Shown: positions 32,883 through 40,995, numbered from the stretch's first letter. The stretch: DNA of 43,579 nt from Burkholderiales bacterium (GCA_025354165.1 JANXNI010000091.1:1-43579), one strand, 5' to 3'. Numbers and translations are program-made. The notes: generated from the sequence alone by a model not told the origin.

Positions 32883-33239
32883 TCAGGCGAGCTGCAACCA
32901 TTTAGGACGTTCGGGCCGTTGTGCCGTGACGCGGTTTTGATGGTCAGCGCTAGGCCGTGAGAGTGCGTCGGGTGCTGACGTTATGGCAAGTGCTTCTATG
33001 CCCGATCCAAACAGTGCGAGCGCGTGGAAGAAATGGCACGTGCCGCATTCGCCATGGCAACGCGGCGACGCATCAGTGTTGTCGTCGGCATCAACCGCAG
33101 CAGCCTTCGCATCCGCGCCAACCACGTGCGAACGCTCGGAATGCCCATTACCCGCGTGCTCGAACGCGTCCACCGCGCCTGCCAGTGCGAACTGGAGCGG
33201 CAAGACGCAAAGCAACAAGAAAATTACAAACCGACGCAT
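32883..33239 (-). CDS. czcI: CzcI-like small periplasmic protein
   Basis: 118 residues with a signal peptide (FVIFLLLCVLPLQFALAGAV). The mature part has a Cys/His cluster (RCHGECGTCHFFHA) and ends PERPKWLQLA, the ending typical of CzcI proteins. CzcI is thought to modulate the induction of the czc operon in Cupriavidus; its exact role is unsettled. The gene lies six bases after the ATPase stop and 97 bases before czcC, in the same direction. Confidence 0.85.
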   Translation of the reverse strand: MRRFVIFLLLCVLPLQFALAGAVDAFEHAGNGHSERSHVVGADAKAAAVDADDNTDASPRCHGECGTCHFFHALALFGSGIEALAITSAPDALSRPSADHQNRVTAQRPERPKWLQLA

Positions 33240-33245
33240 GGGTGC

Positions 33246-35549
33246 TTAGTGTATCGATTGCCCGGAAGGTTCCGATGACCGCAACAGCCGCAACCCATTG
33301 AACACCACCAGCAGGCTCGCGCCCATGTCAGCAAATACCGCCATCCACATCGTCGCATTGCCGAACAACGCGAGCCCCATGAATATCACTTTGATGCCGA
33401 GTGCGAGCGTGATGTTTTGCCAGAGAATGTTGTGCGTCCTCTTCGACAAACGAATGGTTTCCGGGATACGACGTAGGTCGTCATTCATCACGGCAATGTC
33501 AGCCGCTTCCATCGCTGTGTCGGTACCAGCCCCGCCCATGGCGAAGCCGATGTCGGCTTGCGCGAGTGCGGGGGCGTCGTTGATGCCGTCACCCGTCATC
33601 GCAGTTGCGCCGTATTGCCGCTGCATGTCGTGAATGGCTTTGAGCTTGTCTTCGGGCAACAAATTGCCTCGGGCATCTTTGATCCCGGCAAGACCTGCGA
33701 CCGTGCTCGCGGTGGTGGCATTGTCGCCAGTCAACATGACCGGCGTGATACCCAAGGCAATCAATTCGGCCACCGCCTGTTGTGACGAGGGCTTGATCGT
33801 GTCGGCCACCGCGAACAGTGCGATCACTGCTTTATCGGTCGCGAGCAACGTCACCGTGCGGCCCTGATTTTCGTGTTCCTGTAGCTTGGCTTCAATTGCA
33901 GGACTACAAATGCCGCGCTCTTCGATCAAACGGTGATTGCCGAGCCAATGCTGTGTGCCATCAATGATGCCGCTGACGCCACGACCGGCAATCGCCGTAA
34001 ACGCTTCGACGGCTTGCGGCGTAGCCTCCAAGCCTGCTGCAACTGCCTTGGACACCGGATGATCCGATTGCGCCGCGAGGCTATGCGCCAGCGTTGCTGT
34101 GGCTACACGCGAGTGGCTCTCTGCCAACATCTCAAACGCAACGAGCTTGGGTTTTCCTTCGGTGATGGTGCCGGTTTTATCGAGCGCGATGGCCTTGAGG
34201 TTGCGCGCTTCTTCGAGATAGGTGCCGCCCTTAATCAGAATACCGCGTCTAGCTGCTGCCGCCAACGCGCTCACGACAGTCACGGGCGTGGAGATCACCA
34301 ACGCACACGGGCAAGCGATGACCAGCAATACGAGCGCTTTATAGGCAGCGAGCGTCCATGTCCAGCCGAGCAGCCAAGGCGTAAGCACCGCTACCGCCAG
34401 TGCAAGCGCAAAAACGGCTGGCGTGTAAATAGCAGCGAAGCGATCCACAAAACGCTGCGTTGGCGCGCGCGTGCCCTGCGCTTGCTCAACGGCGTGGATG
34501 ATGCGAGCCAAAGTGCTGTTACTCGCCAAGGCGGTGATCTTGATCTCAAGCGTTGCCGTTTCGTTGATCGTGCCTGCAAACACCGTGTCACCCGGTTGCT
34601 TGTCGACCGGGATGCTCTCGCCGGTCACAGGGGCCTGATTGATCGCGCTGTTGCCGCTGACGATCACACCGTCTAGCGGGATCCGCTCGCCTGGCTTCAC
34701 TCGCACGACCGCATCGAGCGGCACCGCGCTCGACAGCATGCGCGCATAACTTCCGTCCCCCTGCTTTACGTCTGATTCTTCCGGCGCCAGCGCCATGAGG
34801 CTTTTAATGGCATTGCGCGCACGATCCACGGAGCGCGCTTCGATCAGTTCGGCTATCGCGTACAAAGCCATGACCATCGCAGCTTCCGGCCATTGGCCAA
34901 TGAGGAAGGCACCCGTGACGGCGACCGTCATCAGGGCGTTGATGTTCAATCTTCCGTGACGAAGCGCGCCAAAGCCTTTGCTGTACGTGGACAGTCCGGC
35001 CAATCCAATGGCAACGGCGGCGAGCGCCATGCCGGCAATTTTCCACTGCATGGCATTGGGCGCGAAAAACGACAGCGCTTCTGCCGCGACGGCAAAGGCG
35101 AGTGCTGCGACGTAGCGCGCCACTTCTGACCAGCCACTTCCCGATTCACTACCGTGATCATGGTCGTGATGATCGTGTCCCTCATGCGACTCGTCGCCAG
35201 GCGCGCTCGCAGTATCGGAGCGGCGAGTGTTGTCGGCAACCGGCTGCGGCGAGAAGCCAGCCCTGCGAATCGCCTCAAGCGCGGGTTGCAAGGCGACCGC
35301 GTCCGCATCAATCGCAAGTGTTCGCGCACCGAGCTGAAACGACAATGATCGAATGCCTGCAATCGGCTCCAGCGCGCGACGAATTTCACCTTCTTCGGAT
35401 GCGCAGTCCATCGTAGAAATTCGCCAAAGCGTGCTTTTCGGCGAAGCAACGACTGGCAACGGATTCGTCAACGCGACGTGCGAAGGCGCGTCACAGCACG
35501 CGGAACTTGTGCATGTTGACTGGGTTGCAGGAATCTTTTCAGAGGACAT
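33246..35549 (-). CDS. cadA: Zn/Cd/Pb-exporting P-type ATPase
   Basis: 767 residues. The N-terminal metal domain has TMDCASEEGEIRRALEP, the MDC-x-x-EE pattern of Zn/Cd/Pb ATPases, followed by a His-rich linker (DESHEGHDHHDHDHGSES). The core has IACPCALVISTP (CPC), DKTGTITEGKP (phosphorylated Asp), SDHPVSKA and [20 protein letters not shown]. The last helix keeps the DKTG-type Zn ATPase Asp in AVFADMGASLLVVFNGLRL. It exports Zn(II), Cd(II) or Pb(II) from the cytoplasm. It is divergent from cadR with the CadR promoter between, and czcI follows after six bases, so the ATPase and czc genes are probably one transcript. zntA would be an equally fair name. Confidence 0.93.
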   Translation of the reverse strand: MSSEKIPATQSTCTSSACCDAPSHVALTNPLPVVASPKSTLWRISTMDCASEEGEIRRALEPIAGIRSLSFQLGARTLAIDADAVALQPALEAIRRAGFSPQPVADNTRRSDTASAPGDESHEGHDHHDHDHGSESGSGWSEVARYVAALAFAVAAEALSFFAPNAMQWKIAGMALAAVAIGLAGLSTYSKGFGALRHGRLNINALMTVAVTGAFLIGQWPEAAMVMALYAIAELIEARSVDRARNAIKSLMALAPEESDVKQGDGSYARMLSSAVPLDAVVRVKPGERIPLDGVIVSGNSAINQAPVTGESIPVDKQPGDTVFAGTINETATLEIKITALASNSTLARIIHAVEQAQGTRAPTQRFVDRFAAIYTPAVFALALAVAVLTPWLLGWTWTLAAYKALVLLVIACPCALVISTPVTVVSALAAAARRGILIKGGTYLEEARNLKAIALDKTGTITEGKPKLVAFEMLAESHSRVATATLAHSLAAQSDHPVSKAVAAGLEATPQAVEAFTAIAGRGVSGIIDGTQHWLGNHRLIEERGICSPAIEAKLQEHENQGRTVTLLATDKAVIALFAVADTIKPSSQQAVAELIALGITPVMLTGDNATTASTVAGLAGIKDARGNLLPEDKLKAIHDMQRQYGATAMTGDGINDAPALAQADIGFAMGGAGTDTAMEAADIAVMNDDLRRIPETIRLSKRTHNILWQNITLALGIKVIFMGLALFGNATMWMAVFADMGASLLVVFNGLRLLRSSEPSGQSIH

Positions 35550-35580
35550 AGATAGGCCGATTTGGCGACAGAATAGCCAT

Positions 35581-35611
35581 ATTAGAAACCCTGTAGCCGC
35601 TACAGAGTCAA
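35581..35611 (-). promoter_or_regulatory. CadR-type promoter/operator of cadA
   Basis: On the minus strand a -35 TTGACT (35606-35611) and a -10 TCTAAT (35581-35586) are 19 bp apart, the spacing MerR-family activators need. The spacer holds a nearly perfect dyad (CTCTGTAGC with GCTACAGGG, about 35589-35607). It lies between cadA and cadR. It resembles the copA promoter at 18756-18786 in the -35 and left arm but has a better -10. Confidence 0.85.
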
Positions 35612-35660
35612 GCGTAAAATCGGGTAATTGTTAAAACAGTAGTCGCTTACAAGGCTAACG

Positions 35661-36089
35661 ATGCGTATTGGCGAACTTGCAGGATCTACCGGCGTAGATG
35701 TCGAAACCGTCCGGTATTACGAGAAGTCAGGGTTATTGCCACCTCCCGCGCGTGAGGCCAATGGCTACCGGACCTATGGCAAAACGCACCTTGAACGGTT
35801 GGCGTTCATCCGTCACTGTCGGGCGCTCGATATGCCGCTGGCGGACGTCACGCGTTTGCTGAATTTTGTGGATCGTCCCGCGTCGGATTGTGGCGACATC
35901 AACGTGCTCGTGGACCAGCAAATCGGTCGCGTCAAGGCCCGTCTGAAGAGTATGCGCGCATTGGAGAAACAACTCACGGCGTTGCGTCGTCAGTGTAGCG
36001 AGCCTCACTCAACCAAGGAATGCGGCATCCTGCACGAATTGGTTTCGGCAGCGCACGGCGAGGCTTGTGCCTGCCACGCGGAGCATTAA
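35661..36089 (+). CDS. cadR: MerR-family Cd/Pb/Zn-responsive regulator
   Basis: 142 residues. N-terminal helix-turn-helix (MRIGELAGSTGVDVETVRYY), then the metal-sensing residues of CadR/PbrR: C77 in SDCGDINVLV, C112 and C121 in CSEPHSTKEC. The C-terminal tail AHGEACACHAEH is the Cys/His-rich extension of CadR proteins. AAGG lies upstream of the ATG. It is divergent from cadA and should act at the 19-bp-spacer promoter between them, twisting the DNA when metal is bound. The transporter gene starts only three bases after its stop. Confidence 0.93.
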   Translation: MRIGELAGSTGVDVETVRYYEKSGLLPPPAREANGYRTYGKTHLERLAFIRHCRALDMPLADVTRLLNFVDRPASDCGDINVLVDQQIGRVKARLKSMRALEKQLTALRRQCSEPHSTKECGILHELVSAAHGEACACHAEH

Positions 36090-36092
36090 GTC

Positions 36093-37148
36093 ATGCGCAG
36101 TTATCGAACTGGACAAGTCGGTGTTGCAAGCGCGCTGCTTGCGGCGGCGCTGTTTGGAGCCAGCACACCCCTGGCCAAGCTGCTGCTCACCAAAATCGAA
36201 CCCTGGCTGCTGGCAGCGCTGTTGTATCTGGGCTCTGGCCTCGGACTCTACGTTGCGCGAATCGTGATGCGTTCTAAGACGCCGATGCTTAGCCGCGCCG
36301 ACTGGCGTTGGATGCTGCTCGCGGTGCTGCTGGGCGGTATCGTCGCACCCGTACTACTCGTGTTCGGCTTGCAGGGGATGACCGGGTCTGGCGCATCGCT
36401 ACTGCTCAACGCCGAAGCGGTTTTGACGGCTGTGATTGCGTGGATTGTGTTCAAAGAGAACGTGGATCGGCGTGTCGCATTCGGATTGGTCTGCATCGTC
36501 GCCGGGAGCGTTGTGCTCGGTTGGGGTGAAACAGGCGGTGGCAACTGGCTGTCGGCGTTGGCTATAGTGGGAGCTTGCCTCGGCTGGGGGCTCGACAACA
36601 ATTTCACGCGCAAAGTGGCGCTGAATGACGCGTCGTTCATCGCCATGGTCAAGGGGCTGGTGGCGGGCACGACCAATCTTGTGATCGCGTTGGCGCTGGG
36701 AGCGGCTTTCCCGCCTGCTTCTGCGGTTGGCTGGGCAGCGCTGCTGGGGTTTGCGTGCTACGGCGTTAGTCTGGTGCTTTTCATCATCGGGCTGCGTCAT
36801 CTGGGTACTTCGCGCGCAGGCGCGTACTTTGCCGTAGCTCCGTTTCTTGGGGCGACGCTGTCGGTGCTGTTACTGGGTGAGCCGATTACTGCGTCACTGA
36901 TCGCGGCTGGCGCCCTAATGGCGGTTGGTGTTTGGCTGCACTTGTCCGAGCAGCATGGGCACCTGCATGAGCACGAAGCGTTGTCACACACGCACAGCCA
37001 CTCGCATGGCGCAGGGGACGATCACCACGATCACACGCACAGTGAACCGCTGACGCAGGGCGTGAGACATTCGCATGCACACTATCATCGACCACAGACG
37101 CACTCCCATCCGCACGTGCCGGACGCTCATCATGCGCACACGCACTGA
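36093..37148 (+). CDS. DMT/EamA-family transporter with long His-rich tail
   Basis: 351 residues with ten hydrophobic segments in the EamA pattern up to about residue 285 (for example LLAAALFGASTPLAKLLL and LLGEPITASLIAAGALMAVG). The last 65 residues are extremely rich in His (HEALSHTHSHSHGAGDDHHD and HSHAHYHRPQTHSHPHV), a probable cytoplasmic metal-binding tail. EamA proteins are mostly metabolite exporters, so metal transport cannot be read from the membrane part. The tight coupling to cadR (three bases) and the tail suggest a divalent metal such as Zn, Co or Ni; this is inference. Confidence 0.85.
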   Translation: MRSYRTGQVGVASALLAAALFGASTPLAKLLLTKIEPWLLAALLYLGSGLGLYVARIVMRSKTPMLSRADWRWMLLAVLLGGIVAPVLLVFGLQGMTGSGASLLLNAEAVLTAVIAWIVFKENVDRRVAFGLVCIVAGSVVLGWGETGGGNWLSALAIVGACLGWGLDNNFTRKVALNDASFIAMVKGLVAGTTNLVIALALGAAFPPASAVGWAALLGFACYGVSLVLFIIGLRHLGTSRAGAYFAVAPFLGATLSVLLLGEPITASLIAAGALMAVGVWLHLSEQHGHLHEHEALSHTHSHSHGAGDDHHDHTHSEPLTQGVRHSHAHYHRPQTHSHPHVPDAHHAHTH

Positions 37149-37182
37149 GTTTCGGCACCACGACCCGTGACCGGTAAAGACC

Positions 37183-37779
37183 ATGGCTGACTCTGTGAGT
37201 ATTGCGTTCTTCGACGAGCAGTTTCGCGAGCAATCGAAGGGCGTCGCGCTAACCCTGAACTCGTTCGAGGAACTAGCACTGCCCTACCTCAAGGGCGAAG
37301 TGCTTGATTTCGGCTGCGGCATGGGAAACCTGTCGTTCGCGGCTGCGCGCCAGGGCTGCAAGGTGACGGCATTGGACGCAAGTCCCGCTGCGATTGAGCA
37401 CATCCGCTCACGTGCCTCAGCTACGGGGCTGCCTGTGTCGCCTTCGCTCGCTGATCTGCGTGACTATCCGCTAGCGGACCACTATGACGCCGTCGTTTCC
37501 ATTGGCTTACTGATGTTCTTCAACTGCGCAAGGGCTATGGAAATTCTCGGTGACTTGAAAGCGCATGTGCGTCCGGGCGGCATCGCGGCGGTCAACGTCC
37601 TGGTGGAAGGTACGACCTATATGGGCATGTTCAACCCGGCGGATCATTGCCTGTTCGCGTCAATGGCATTGCGAGATGAATTCGAGAACTGGACGATTGA
37701 GCGGATAGAGTTCAGTGAGTTCGCCGCGCCCGGCGACACGGTGAAGCGCTTTTGTACGGTTATCGCGCGCAAGGATTAG
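37183..37779 (+). CDS. Class I SAM-dependent methyltransferase
   Basis: 198 residues with the SAM-binding motif I (EVLDFGCGMGNLSFAA, about 45-60), motif II acidic residue in VTALDASPAAIE and a post-motif DHYDAVVSIGLLMFF. It resembles TehB/UbiE-like small methyltransferases. The substrate cannot be read from the sequence. It lies 34 bases after the His-rich transporter and may belong to the cadR transcript. A tellurite/thiopurine-type detoxification role is possible but unproven. Confidence 0.82.
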   Translation: MADSVSIAFFDEQFREQSKGVALTLNSFEELALPYLKGEVLDFGCGMGNLSFAAARQGCKVTALDASPAAIEHIRSRASATGLPVSPSLADLRDYPLADHYDAVVSIGLLMFFNCARAMEILGDLKAHVRPGGIAAVNVLVEGTTYMGMFNPADHCLFASMALRDEFENWTIERIEFSEFAAPGDTVKRFCTVIARKD

Positions 37780-37876
37780 CGCTACTAAGCACACGCAACG
37801 CGCTCGTCATCCGCAAGTTGAGTCGGGACATGTTGACCGATCGCAAGGTGAAGTCGGATGAGTTGGGTGCAGAAGC

Positions 37877-39100
37877 TTACGTGCGACTTTTAACGAATCG
37901 ACGCAAAGTGTCATCGTTCTTGTAGAGGGAAGCAACGATCCACGGCCCGCTGCAGAGCGTGTAAAGCGATTGCAATACATCACGCGACAATAAGTACGAT
38001 ATGGCAGGGTTAAGGCGTCTGGCGGTCCAGGCGTAGCCCGCTGCAACTTCTCCAGGTTCTGTCGGGAACGTTGAGTCGTTGAACAGGTCGGCCGCCAAGC
38101 GCATCGCGTCGTCGGCTGGGTTCCACGGCATCCAGTATTGATCAAATTCCGCGTACAGTTCGTGTTTTGGACGCGCCACGCCATCCCATTGGTCTGTGAC
38201 GATAAAGTTGCGCAGCTCATACAACGCGTCAATTGCATCGTGATCGTTCAAGCCGGTTTTTTCCAATAGATCTTCTCGTGAAATTTGTGGATTGACGCTT
38301 TCGGCGCTGGTCGTCGTTTCCACGAAAAGCCTTGCAATCAGATTGGCGGCGAGTGAATAGCCAGTCGATTGATTGCGCTTGACCAAGGCTGCGTGTGGAG
38401 ACGGCCCAAGTTGCGGTTTCCTTGTGATCCCGTGGATATCGTTGATCAAAGCGCTCACGTCGAAATCCGGGCCGAATACTTCGGGCGATACCAGTCCAGA
38501 CAGCGTGGGTGGCAGATCTGCGGCACTGAGTTCATAGCGCAGCACGATCATTTTTGCGCGTCCCGCTGCTTTGCGACTCAGCCCACTGTCCAGCTCGATA
38601 TTGACCCAGGGCTTCGTTTTCGAGCGAGGGGTCAACAGCGCGACAAAGTGCGTGCAATTGCCAACGCCCTCGTCTATTTTTTGTCGCAAACTGTCGCCCG
38701 ACGTTAAGTCCCATACCGCGAACCACGTGTCAATGCCTTTGGCCATCAATTGCTTCGCGATGGCCGTCGCGGCTGCGGCATCTTCCCCGCCGTAACTTAA
38801 AAACACTTTTGGGGTTGCCATCACTGCTTGCTCGCTATTGTCGGAGGTTGAGTCGGATTCCAGGTTGAGACGTTCCTTCACGAGCGCGAGCAGCTTGGGG
38901 GAGCCTTCAACCGTGCATTGAATGTCATTGAGCGCGTTGGCGTGAACGACGATGGTCGGAAATTCACCGGTGTCGGGATCGCGGATGGCACCGATTCTGT
39001 CGCGAACATTGTCAGCGGCTTGTTGCATGAGCGACTGCATGATCGTATCGGTGAAGGTCTTCGGATCGAAGGGTTTGCCGTTGAATTCCAATCGGATCAT
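37877..39100 (-). CDS. TIR-domain protein, possible anti-phage NADase effector
   Basis: 407 residues. Residues 1-90 form an N-terminal domain (IGAIRDPDTGEFPTIVVH, SPKLLALVKERLNL) known from bacterial TIR proteins. The TIR domain spans about 97-230: PKVFLSYGGEDAAAATAIAK, FAVWDLTSGDSLRQKI and KTKPWVNIELDSGLS, where E169 sits at the catalytic Glu of TIR NADases. A C-terminal alpha-helical part follows (about 250-407). Many such proteins hydrolyse NAD+ to abort phage infection. The gene starts 12 bases after the PIN toxin gene and probably shares its transcript. No sensor or TIR partner gene is adjacent. Confidence 0.85.
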   Translation of the reverse strand: MIRLEFNGKPFDPKTFTDTIMQSLMQQAADNVRDRIGAIRDPDTGEFPTIVVHANALNDIQCTVEGSPKLLALVKERLNLESDSTSDNSEQAVMATPKVFLSYGGEDAAAATAIAKQLMAKGIDTWFAVWDLTSGDSLRQKIDEGVGNCTHFVALLTPRSKTKPWVNIELDSGLSRKAAGRAKMIVLRYELSAADLPPTLSGLVSPEVFGPDFDVSALINDIHGITRKPQLGPSPHAALVKRNQSTGYSLAANLIARLFVETTTSAESVNPQISREDLLEKTGLNDHDAIDALYELRNFIVTDQWDGVARPKHELYAEFDQYWMPWNPADDAMRLAADLFNDSTFPTEPGEVAAGYAWTARRLNPAISYLLSRDVLQSLYTLCSGPWIVASLYKNDDTLRRFVKSRT

Positions 39101-39112
39101 CGTCGCTGCTCG

Positions 39113-39691
39113 CTAGATAAGGTTGATGCGTTGCCGCAATCGTCTCGCTGACTGAACCAATCCATTCTGTTGAAGGGTGTCGATAAATTCCTCCGGCGTG
39201 CGCGGCGGGTTGCGCAGTCGGGCGCGCATGCGCTTGATGGCAGCAAGCGCCTCATACTCACGCAGCTCCAGCTGGTTCATGACGAAATCGTCAGGGTGCT
39301 GGGCTTCCAGACTGTAGGTTGCCAGGATTGCAGCTGGAAAGTCCTTGAGATTGACCGTCACAATCGCATCGGCATGGCCCGCGATGGCGGCGGCGAGCAC
39401 GTGGCGATCATCTGGATCTGGCAGCGACAATCCCGCGATCAACGGCTCGTAGTGGGTCACCATGCAATCGGGAATCGCTGCAATCATGCGTTCCTGAGTA
39501 GTTTGCAACTGCTTCAGGTTAAGGTCTGGTCGGTTGGCCAGCAGATTGCGCGTCCACTCGTGTTCAATGTCCGGCGTCCAGCGCGCATGGAAGAGCCCGG
39601 CACTGGCCAGACTGAGTAGCAGGTCTCGCAACGGTGCCGGGTAGAGCACACAGGCGTCCAGTACGGCCGTATACGTCGCCGAACCGGCCAT
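39113..39691 (-). CDS. PIN-domain ribonuclease toxin
   Basis: 192 residues. The PIN active site acidic residues are visible: D12 in TAVLDACVLYP, the Glu of DIEHEW, the Asp pair in LPDPDDRHVLAAAI, and the downstream Asp in VTVNLKDFP. PIN toxins cut RNA and are kept silent by an upstream antitoxin. Its ATG overlaps the stop of the HTH gene by one base (TGATG). The TIR gene follows after 12 bases. The target RNA is unknown. Confidence 0.88.
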   Translation of the reverse strand: MAGSATYTAVLDACVLYPAPLRDLLLSLASAGLFHARWTPDIEHEWTRNLLANRPDLNLKQLQTTQERMIAAIPDCMVTHYEPLIAGLSLPDPDDRHVLAAAIAGHADAIVTVNLKDFPAAILATYSLEAQHPDDFVMNQLELREYEALAAIKRMRARLRNPPRTPEEFIDTLQQNGLVQSARRLRQRINLI

Positions 39692-40155
39692 CAGTAACCT
39701 AAGCCTAACTGTTGCGCTTGGTCGGTCAGATCCTGCAACGCCTGATCGCTTGCTGCTTGTGATGCGCGCTGGTACTTCACAAGATCAGTGAACGTGACGC
39801 GGCGATGTCTCCCCACCTTGCGATGCGGGATCTTGCCCGCTTCGATTTCCTTGATCACGAACGGTCGCGACACGTTTAGGAACGCTGCGGCCTCTTGGGT
39901 CGTCAGCTCGTGCTTCTGCGGCACCAAGGTGACAAGCTTTTGTTCTGCCATAGCACCCAGCATTTCGGCGAAGAAACGAAGTACCTTGGGTGGCAATTCG
40001 AGTGTCGGTGACGAATCGGTCCCGCCGTCGCTATCAATCAACGCGATGCGGTGTGCACGCGAATGATCGAGTGATGCCATGATGCAGCGCTGCGCTACCT
40101 TGGCCAGTTCGGCTTCCTCGGTGGATAAGACGTTATCCAAAAGATCAGTGTTCAT
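39691..40155 (-). CDS. HTH (excisionase-type) antitoxin
   Basis: 154 residues. The C-terminal half has an excisionase/MerR-like helix-turn-helix (LTTQEAAAFLNVSRPFVIKE, about 85-104, followed by IPHRKVGRHRRVTFTDL). The N-terminal half has no domain I can name. Together with the downstream PIN gene it forms a common toxin-antitoxin pair. It should repress its own promoter by binding the repeats upstream (40175-40224). The ATG at 40155 is preceded by GGGAG. Confidence 0.88.
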   Translation of the reverse strand: MNTDLLDNVLSTEEAELAKVAQRCIMASLDHSRAHRIALIDSDGGTDSSPTLELPPKVLRFFAEMLGAMAEQKLVTLVPQKHELTTQEAAAFLNVSRPFVIKEIEAGKIPHRKVGRHRRVTFTDLVKYQRASQAASDQALQDLTDQAQQLGLGY

Positions 40156-40174
40156 AGTGTGCTCCCATTAGGCT

Positions 40175-40224
40175 GCATTATTCGCATTATTCGCAACAAA
40201 CGCAATAAGTGAATAGCCTTATTG
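40175..40224 (-). promoter_or_regulatory. Repeats in promoter of toxin-antitoxin-TIR operon
   Basis: Two tandem copies of GCATTATTC (40175-40183 and 40184-40192) are followed by an inverted repeat CAATAAG...CTTATTG (40203-40209 and 40218-40224, 8-nt spacer). They lie 20-70 bases upstream of the antitoxin start and are plausible operators for autoregulation. Confidence 0.6.
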
Positions 40225-40370
40225 ACAAACCCTGTCAGCGTAGGTTCCGATTTATTTGGCAAATAGTCTATGGTTCTACTGATACGAATAAGCGTCCCGA
40301 CGCGACGCTCTCTCCAGCGCGATTTCTACGGCGGGATTGATGATCACATTCCGGCACCGAAGGCCAGATG

Positions 40371-40397
40371 CAAAAAAACCGCCTTCGGGCGGCTTTT
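40371..40397 (-). terminator. Terminator after the 50-codon gene
   Basis: CCGCC (40379-40383), loop TTCG, GGCGG (40388-40392), flanked by A and T runs on both sides, so it can work in both directions. It follows the stop of the small gene at 40410. Confidence 0.85.
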
Positions 40398-40409
40398 TCG
40401 ATGTCGCGG

Positions 40410-40562
40410 TTACTGCTGCTGATTCATGTCATAGCCCGTCTCGCCGAATCGGTCATCAACTCGCAACATCACGTAATGATGCGTCGGAGTGGTGGCGACG
40501 ACCGTGGCGATCAGTGTGCTGAAGAACGGGTAGCCGAAGTGCTCTATTTTTATTAGTTCCAT
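40410..40562 (-). CDS. Small unknown protein (50 residues)
   Basis: This frame starts MELIKIEHFGYPFFSTLIAT and ends DMNQQQ. AAGGA lies 7 bases upstream of the ATG at 40562, and a strong terminator follows the stop within about 15 bases, so it has all parts of a gene although it is short. It is a soluble or weakly amphipathic protein of unknown function. Codon use looks normal for the region. It is separate from the toxin-antitoxin operon because of its terminator. Confidence 0.6.
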   Translation of the reverse strand: MELIKIEHFGYPFFSTLIATVVATTPTHHYVMLRVDDRFGETGYDMNQQQ

Positions 40563-40789
40563 GAAGGATCCTTGTTTTGTGAAGCAGCGGAATTGCTGCT
40601 TGCATCTTATTTATGCGTTTGCCGATTCTGGCCACCAGCAGGCCGCGATTTGACTTTTTCGCAAAACAGATGTGAAATTCGCTTGGGCAAGTGCGTCTAG
40701 CGCGAATGCTCACAGTTGAAGCCACCCTCTACGGTGGCTTTTTCGTTTCTAGCCCGCTTTGCGCGGGCTTTTTCATATGCAAAGGTTCC
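40563..40789. other. Intergenic stretch with tandem terminators
   Basis: The left part should hold the promoter of the small gene at 40562. At the right end two hairpins with T runs on the plus strand follow one another (see the terminator entry). No gene on the plus strand leads into them, so a small RNA or transcription from outside may be involved. Confidence 0.4.
40719..40774 (+). terminator. Two tandem rho-independent terminators
   Basis: First hairpin GCCACC-CTCTAC-GGTGGC (40721-40738) with TTTTT; second AGCCCGC-TTTGC-GCGGGCT (40751-40769) with TTTTT. Both stop plus-strand transcription. They insulate the integrase region from the upstream DNA. Confidence 0.85.
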
Positions 40790-40873
40790 ATGCGCAAAGA
40801 ACGCATCGAGCTCCTGGCATCGGTGATCGCCCTGATCGCTGCTGCTTTGGAGCTCGTCAGCAAGTTTCTTTAA
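40790..40873 (+). CDS. Possible 27-residue membrane peptide
   Basis: The frame reads MRKERIELLASVIALIAAAL followed by ELVSKFL: a charged start and one hydrophobic helix. AAAGG lies 4 bases upstream of the ATG. It starts 15 bases after the tandem terminators. Such short hydrophobic peptides occur as toxins or accessory membrane peptides, but length alone makes the call weak. Confidence 0.3.
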   Translation: MRKERIELLASVIALIAAALELVSKFL

Positions 40874-40921
40874 TCGCACGCGCCAGCAGACCCCGCTTCC
40901 GTTCACGGTAGCCGAGTTCGG

Positions 40922-40988
40922 CTGACTTCGATGCTGAAGTCAGTCTGAGACGAGTTCGTCTATGTAATACTGATAAAAAATATTATCA
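40922..40988 (+). promoter_or_regulatory. Inverted repeats upstream of the recombinase
   Basis: An 8-bp inverted repeat CTGACTTC-GATGCT-GAAGTCAG (40922-40943) and an AT-rich one TGATAA...TTATCA (40971-40976 and 40983-40988) lie just before the recombinase start. They could be an operator or recombinase-binding sites. No good Shine-Dalgarno is seen. Confidence 0.45.
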
Positions 40989-40995
40989 TTAGTGA

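Noticed and set aside
37780-37876. Short gap between methyltransferase and TIR gene considered as an IS remnant
   Set aside because: No inverted repeats or transposase motifs are visible; it is only the convergent end of two genes.
40337-40522. 61-codon plus-strand frame with KKPPSGGFF
   Set aside because: This is the translation of a terminator hairpin, a familiar artefact.
40456-40725. 89-codon minus-strand frame overlapping the small gene at 40410
   Set aside because: It shares DNA with the MELIK frame, which has the better ribosome site and terminator placement; its translation is Arg/His-rich.
40697-40906. 69-codon minus-strand frame across the tandem terminators
   Set aside because: It runs through two terminator hairpins, and its repeated Ala-Lys-Arg pattern comes from those hairpins.
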